Shown here: piece after piece, positions 59,811-64,000 of the stretch | How the letters are laid out: every line of letters starts with the position of its first letter | How positions within the stretch are numbered: position 1 is the first letter of the stretch | Source of the DNA: Nicotiana tabacum | Lineage: Eukaryota; Streptophyta; Magnoliopsida; Solanales; Solanaceae | DNA: 64,000 bases | Reading direction: 5' to 3' | NCBI RefSeq assembly: GCF_000715075.1 | Contig: NC_134096.1 | Coordinates: 118,790,698 to 118,854,697 of the forward strand | Position numbers and translations under genes: made by a program | The notes under the pieces: generated by a model | Databases searched by the model: none | What the model was told of the DNA's origin: nothing | What the model saw: the letters and a program-made list of their open reading frames with translations, nothing else

Positions 59811-60671
59811 GTGTTAATGCACGAACGGTGATGCCGTGCCATATTATGAGTGTTAATACACGAAGGGTGATGCCGTACCATATTGTGAGTGTTAATGCAC
59901 GAAGGGTGATGCCGTGCCATGTTATGAGAGCTAATGTACGAAGGGTGATGCCGTGCCGTATCTAATGGTTTATATTATGAGGTTGAGAGTAAAAGCACGA
60001 AGGGTGATGTCGTGCAATTTTCTTCATTGTGTTTAGTTATTTTCACTGGTTAAAAGCACGTTGACTGTTCTGGTTATTATTCCCATTGTATCTCTTATAT
60101 CTTGTGCCCCTTTAGCATGCCCCCCTCCCAATAGTACATGTTTAACTGTTATTGTTATTTTCTGATACATTTACTGTTATCTGCACATGTTTATTATGTG
60201 GGTGTCTTCTCATAGCCTCGTCACTAATTCGTCGAGGTTAGGCTCGACAATTACTAGTACATGGGGTCGGTTGTACTGATACTACACTCTGCACTTCTTG
60301 TGCAGATTTTGGTACCGGTCCTAGCTGATCGTGAGGCTTAGCAGTTTGGATTTGCTGTCAGGAGACCCAAGGTAGATCTGTTGGCGTCCGCAGACCTTGG
60401 AGTCTCTTCCTAGTTTATCATTTACTGTTTCCTTACTTCAAAACAACGTATTTTCGCTTTTCAGACTCTGTTTGTAGTAAATCATTGTAGCTCGTGAGTT
60501 GTGACTCCAGATCCGGGTGGTAGCACTCGCTGTATTTCATTTTAGCTTATTTGCTAGTATTTACTGAATTGAATAAGAATTGGCTTACTAATTCTCTAAC
60601 GTCGGCTTGCCTAGCAAGTGGAGTGTTAGGCGCCATCACGGTCCCAACTGTGGGAATTCCGGGTCGTGACA
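59811..60671 (+). repeat. Partial 3' LTR of gypsy element C
   Basis: Starts inside the 39-bp minisatellite and follows 55825-56756 to GGGTCGTGACA. It lacks the equivalent of about 56581-56612 (a 30-bp gap after GGGTGGTAG). The terminal GACA is the undecayed form. Confidence 0.88.
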
Positions 60672-62304
60672 GCGACAATATACATTATTAGCCACATCAA
60701 ACTACAAGTTTAAAGGTCTTAATTGATTTTGTATTGGTAACATTTTTTTAAATCGAGTTATAAATATTACTATCTCAAAATATAAAAAAGAAAGTAAACA
60801 CAAAAGCGTAACAAAAGAAAATTGCATTTGGGCTTGGACGTTGAAGATCAATCAAAATTCGATTGACCCAAATATTTTCTGATCTGTTTGCTGGTTTTTT
60901 CACAGTATTTCTCATACGGGGATAAAGAAATTTATGTACGAAATGATGGCAATAATCTTGATTGCTAAGTGAAAATTAATGCTGACAATTTGTTTTGGAT
61001 TACCAAAAATATCAAAAAGAACAAAATTGACAACTAGTCCTACGAGAGGCGGATCCAGGATTTAAATCCTATGGGTTCAATTTTAAAATTTTTAACATTG
61101 AACCCATTATATTTTTAAAGTTATGGGTTCATATCTACTATTTTTGCAATTTTAATAAATTTTTACATATAAATTTTTACTCCGCGTCGAAAGTTATGGG
61201 TTCAGTTGAACCCGTAGCCAGTAAGCTACATCTGCCTCTGAGTCCTACGTTACCAGACAAGCAAGGGATATTCCATTGAAGACGGATTTTATAATATAGT
61301 GATAGACCTGTAAAGTTTTTTTTTTTGGGGGGTAGAAAGGGACTTTATTTCATAAATTAAGTAGCATGACTTGAGGTTTTTCCATGGAGCAAACTGTGCT
61401 TTGGTACCTAGTTTATAGACGTCCTATGTTGTTTATACCATTATTCAGAATAGAACAGTATAACTTCAAAAATAACATGAAAAAGTTGAACCTCCTCTTA
61501 GTGGTATTAATATTTGGATGGGACAAGAATCACTGTCTTTTGTACATGACCTTTTAATCATTAAAAATAAAAAAATTATTTTACTTTTTAAAAATTTCGT
61601 TCCTGTTGTATTGAAGTGTTAAATTGTTCTATTCTCTAATATTAGAAGTTATCTTAAGTTTTAATTTAATTTAATCAATTTATGTTAAATAGAAAATACA
61701 TTGTGCATAACTGATTCCATCTGTAAGTTGGAGGAGTTCTCACATTGGAACAGTCTCATCTGTGTAAATTTATGTTAAATAGAAAACACTCTCTCATTTG
61801 TGTAAATTTAGTATTGAGTTATGAACAAAGTACCACATGAAGTAAAAATAAAAATAAACTACATATAGGGAGTTAGATATTCTTAATGGTGTAAGGCTTT
61901 TTGGAAAAAATTATGCGTGCTTGGTTCAAAGCAGACAATATCATACCATGTTAATTATATCTTTGAACCGTTTAAACTTAACAAATGATATCAGGACTAA
62001 TGGTTTGATAGAACGAATATAAAGATGGCGGAGTAATAACATAGGACCCGATTTAATTAGTGTCTCTGCTTGTCTATGAGCCGGTTTACTATTTTTGCCT
62101 GTAGCTTCAAAGATACATATATAAGCCTCTCATGCTTTGTGACCATAAATACTCGGATTATGTGAGTGACATACAATTAATCTTCAAATTAGTCATGAAT
62201 GATAATGGATCATGTGAAACTTAGTTCAAGAGGAGATTATTGGGTGTGTGAACAAAGTCAGACATGAAAAGTAGAAAAGAAAAGTAAACTACTTATAAGG
62301 ATAC
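60672..62304. other. Intergenic, AT-rich, with one hAT MITE
   Basis: No supported gene. It contains the MITE at 61044-61240 and a diverged direct repeat around TTTATGTTAAATAGAAAA (61680 and 61769). Confidence 0.55.
61044..61240. mobile_element. hAT-type MITE with 8-bp target duplication
   Basis: AGTCCTAC at 61036-61043 and again at 61241-61248. The ends are (G)AGAGGCGGATCCAGG and the inverse of CAGAGGCAGATGTAGC. 197 bp, non-coding, with TATGGGTTCA words repeated inside. Confidence 0.85.
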
Positions 62305-64000
62305 TGTTACCACCCGAAATTTCCACCTCCGGACCGTGATGACGTCTAACATTTCACTCTCTAGGCAAGCCAACGTTAGAATAATATTATCCATTTTAAA
62401 ATAATTTTTAAATTTATTAATAACAAAGAATTAAATGTGGAAGTAAAGTATGAAATGTAGTGAATAATCCATAAAATAACGGTGTCTAAATACCATCCCA
62501 GAATTGGTGTCACAAGTGCACGAGCTTCTAGAATAATACAAATAAAGGTCTGAATAAAATAAAGATGTTTGGAAACAAACACACAGCTAAAGTAAAGTAG
62601 ACGGGGACTTCATAACTGCGGTCGTCGTGCAGTTATACCTCAAGTCTCCTCTGGTAGCTGAAATCCGAGCAAGTCTATGGTACGCCGCTAGGACCAACTC
62701 CGAAATCTGCACAAGAAGTGTAGAGTGTATTATCAGTACAACCGACCTCATGTACTAGTAAGTGCCGAGCCTAACCTCAACGAAGTAGTGACGAGGCTAA
62801 GGAAGGTCACTGACAATAACATGTACGCAATAATAGTAATAACAACAATAATAGAAATAAATCAGGTAACTCATTTTTAACAGTTGAAGACAATTCAGCA
62901 GTCATAACCAATTATAATTTCCATCAATTTCCGTTGCAGAGTGCAACCCGCTCACACAACATATTCATTTTCAATCCTCCCATATATTTATTTTAATTAA
63001 GTATATATAGACTTTTAAAATAAGTATGTTGCGGCGAGCAACCCGATCCCCCAATATGGAGTTTTAGACAAGTTTGTTACCGCGTGCAACCCGATCCCCC
63101 AATATGGACTTTTAATAATTATGTTGTGGCGTGCAACCCGATCCTCCAATATGTTCATTTCAATCAACTCTGTTGCGGCGTACAACCCACTCCTCTAATA
63201 TATCTATTTATCAATTCTTATAGAAGAAATAGCCCCAATAAATGCAACAATTAATATAAAATTTTCAAGACAACAAGCATACAATAATTATGATTTAATT
63301 ATGAAACAAACGATGACAAATAGCAATTTATTATAAAAATTAGGGAGAAAATAGGCAGTTTACTATTTAATATGCTAAATGTCAAGTAGCAATTAATGCA
63401 TATAAATCAAATCAGCGTGTAACAATTATTGCAGGAATTCAAGAATTAATATTTGACAAAGAATAGGAGAGAAACAATTATCATAACAATTATTTCGTGT
63501 ATTAAAACAAATTTAGGATTTTCAAATAATTATGCAAACAATTAATTTGACGACGTATAGACACTCGTCATCTCGCCTATAGGTCGTTCACATGCATTTC
63601 ACATAACAAATAATTTAAGGCTTTTATTCGCTCAAGTCAAGGTTAACCACGACACTTACTTCGCTTTGCAAATTCCAATATATTATTTGACCACAGCTTT
63701 CCCTTTTGAATTTATCTCCAAAAACGTCAAATCTATTCATAAACAATTCGATATACTCAACACGAATCATAAGAATTAATTCCATATCAATTTACTAATT
63801 TTTCGGATAAAAATCCGAAATTTATTTTAAAATTCGACAGTGGGGCCACATCTCAAATCTCGAAAAAAGTTACGAAATCCGAACACCCATTCCGAGACGA
63901 GTCCAACCATACAAAAATTATCAAATTCCGATGTCAAATAGACCCTCAAATCTTAAATTTTCGTTTTTGGAAATTTTATAAAAATCTGATTTCCTCCCAT
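62305..64000 (-). repeat. Tekay-type gypsy LTR, cut by the window end
   Basis: Starts TGTTACCACCCGAAATTTCC and has the same phrase order as the LTR at 51867 (ACCGTGATGACG, TAGGCAAGCCAACGTTAG, TGCACAAGAAGTG, GAGGCTA), but it is a distinct, diverged family member. It is read on the minus strand. The rest lies beyond the window, so solo or full-length status is unknown. Confidence 0.8.
62930..63200 (-). repeat. LTR minisatellite with GCGGCGTGCAACCCGATCC units
   Basis: Four to five units of about 55-60 bp with the core GTTGCGGCG(T/A)GCAACCCGATCC followed by CCCAATATGG and AT-rich filler. Confidence 0.8.

Larger units (their letters stand above)
56757..60671 (+). mobile_element. Tekay-like gypsy element C, internal region and truncated 3' LTR
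   Basis: The primer site, gag, protease and the first half of RT follow the LTR at 54726-56756. The RT stops at about 59810 and joins directly to the minisatellite part of a 3' LTR (59811-60671). The second half of RT, RNase H, integrase and the front of the 3' LTR are missing. No target duplication is visible. Confidence 0.85.

Noticed and set aside
51862..60676. Target duplication around the whole palindrome-element C block
   Set aside because: The flanks are AAAAT and GCGAC; they do not match, so the block cannot be shown to have inserted as one unit.

Overview
This window is plant nuclear DNA, almost certainly from a Solanaceae genome and probably Nicotiana or a close relative. It holds three intron-aware, plant-type regulatory genes, and the predicted protein at 23863-24417 closely resembles what I remember of tomato Pti5. 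The rest is a graveyard of Ty1/copia and Ty3/gypsy LTR retrotransposons, MITEs and microsatellites. There are no rRNA or tRNA genes, no CRISPR arrays and no prokaryotic operons.

Layout. 1-945: the end of a degenerate Tekay/Del-like LTR. 946-3190: intergenic, with AT-rich repeats and a MITE. 3191-19463: a gag-only, Athila/Tat-like element with a tRNA-Asp-type primer site. Its right LTR is split by a complete, minus-strand Tekay-like gypsy element (7450-18214). 19469-27490: a gene island with an LBD (LOB-domain) gene in three exons (20330-21979), the Pti5-like ERF gene (23863-24417), a Stowaway-like MITE, and a hAT-type element with an exact 8-bp target duplication and a solo copia LTR inside it. 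27495-34178: a minus-strand Tnt1-like copia element with a perfect AAATT duplication; its 5' LTR is swollen by four tandem copies of the promoter segment. 34184-39340: a second ERF gene (minus, 35269-36090) with flanking MITEs.

39426-50793: a Sirevirus-like copia element in a partial tandem array. A truncated 3' internal copy is followed by LTR, internal region and LTR, and both internal copies carry the same broken envelope-position ORF. 51867-60671: a second Tekay-like element whose truncated LTR is present as a large head-to-head inverted repeat (arms about 2 kb, spacer 45 bp). It is followed by gag, protease and half of the RT, and then an illegitimate junction into a partial 3' LTR. 60672-62304: intergenic, with a hAT MITE. 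62305-64000: a further Tekay-type LTR that runs off the window.

The three host genes are all transcription factors. The two ERFs, about 11 kb apart and facing opposite ways, suggest a dispersed ERF cluster of the kind common in plants. Every retroelement is visibly broken by stop codons, frameshifts, lost catalytic segments or truncation. The most unusual structures are the LTR palindrome, the multi-promoter copia LTR, the tandem Sirevirus array with shared stops, and the gag-only element with an unrecognised C-terminal extension.
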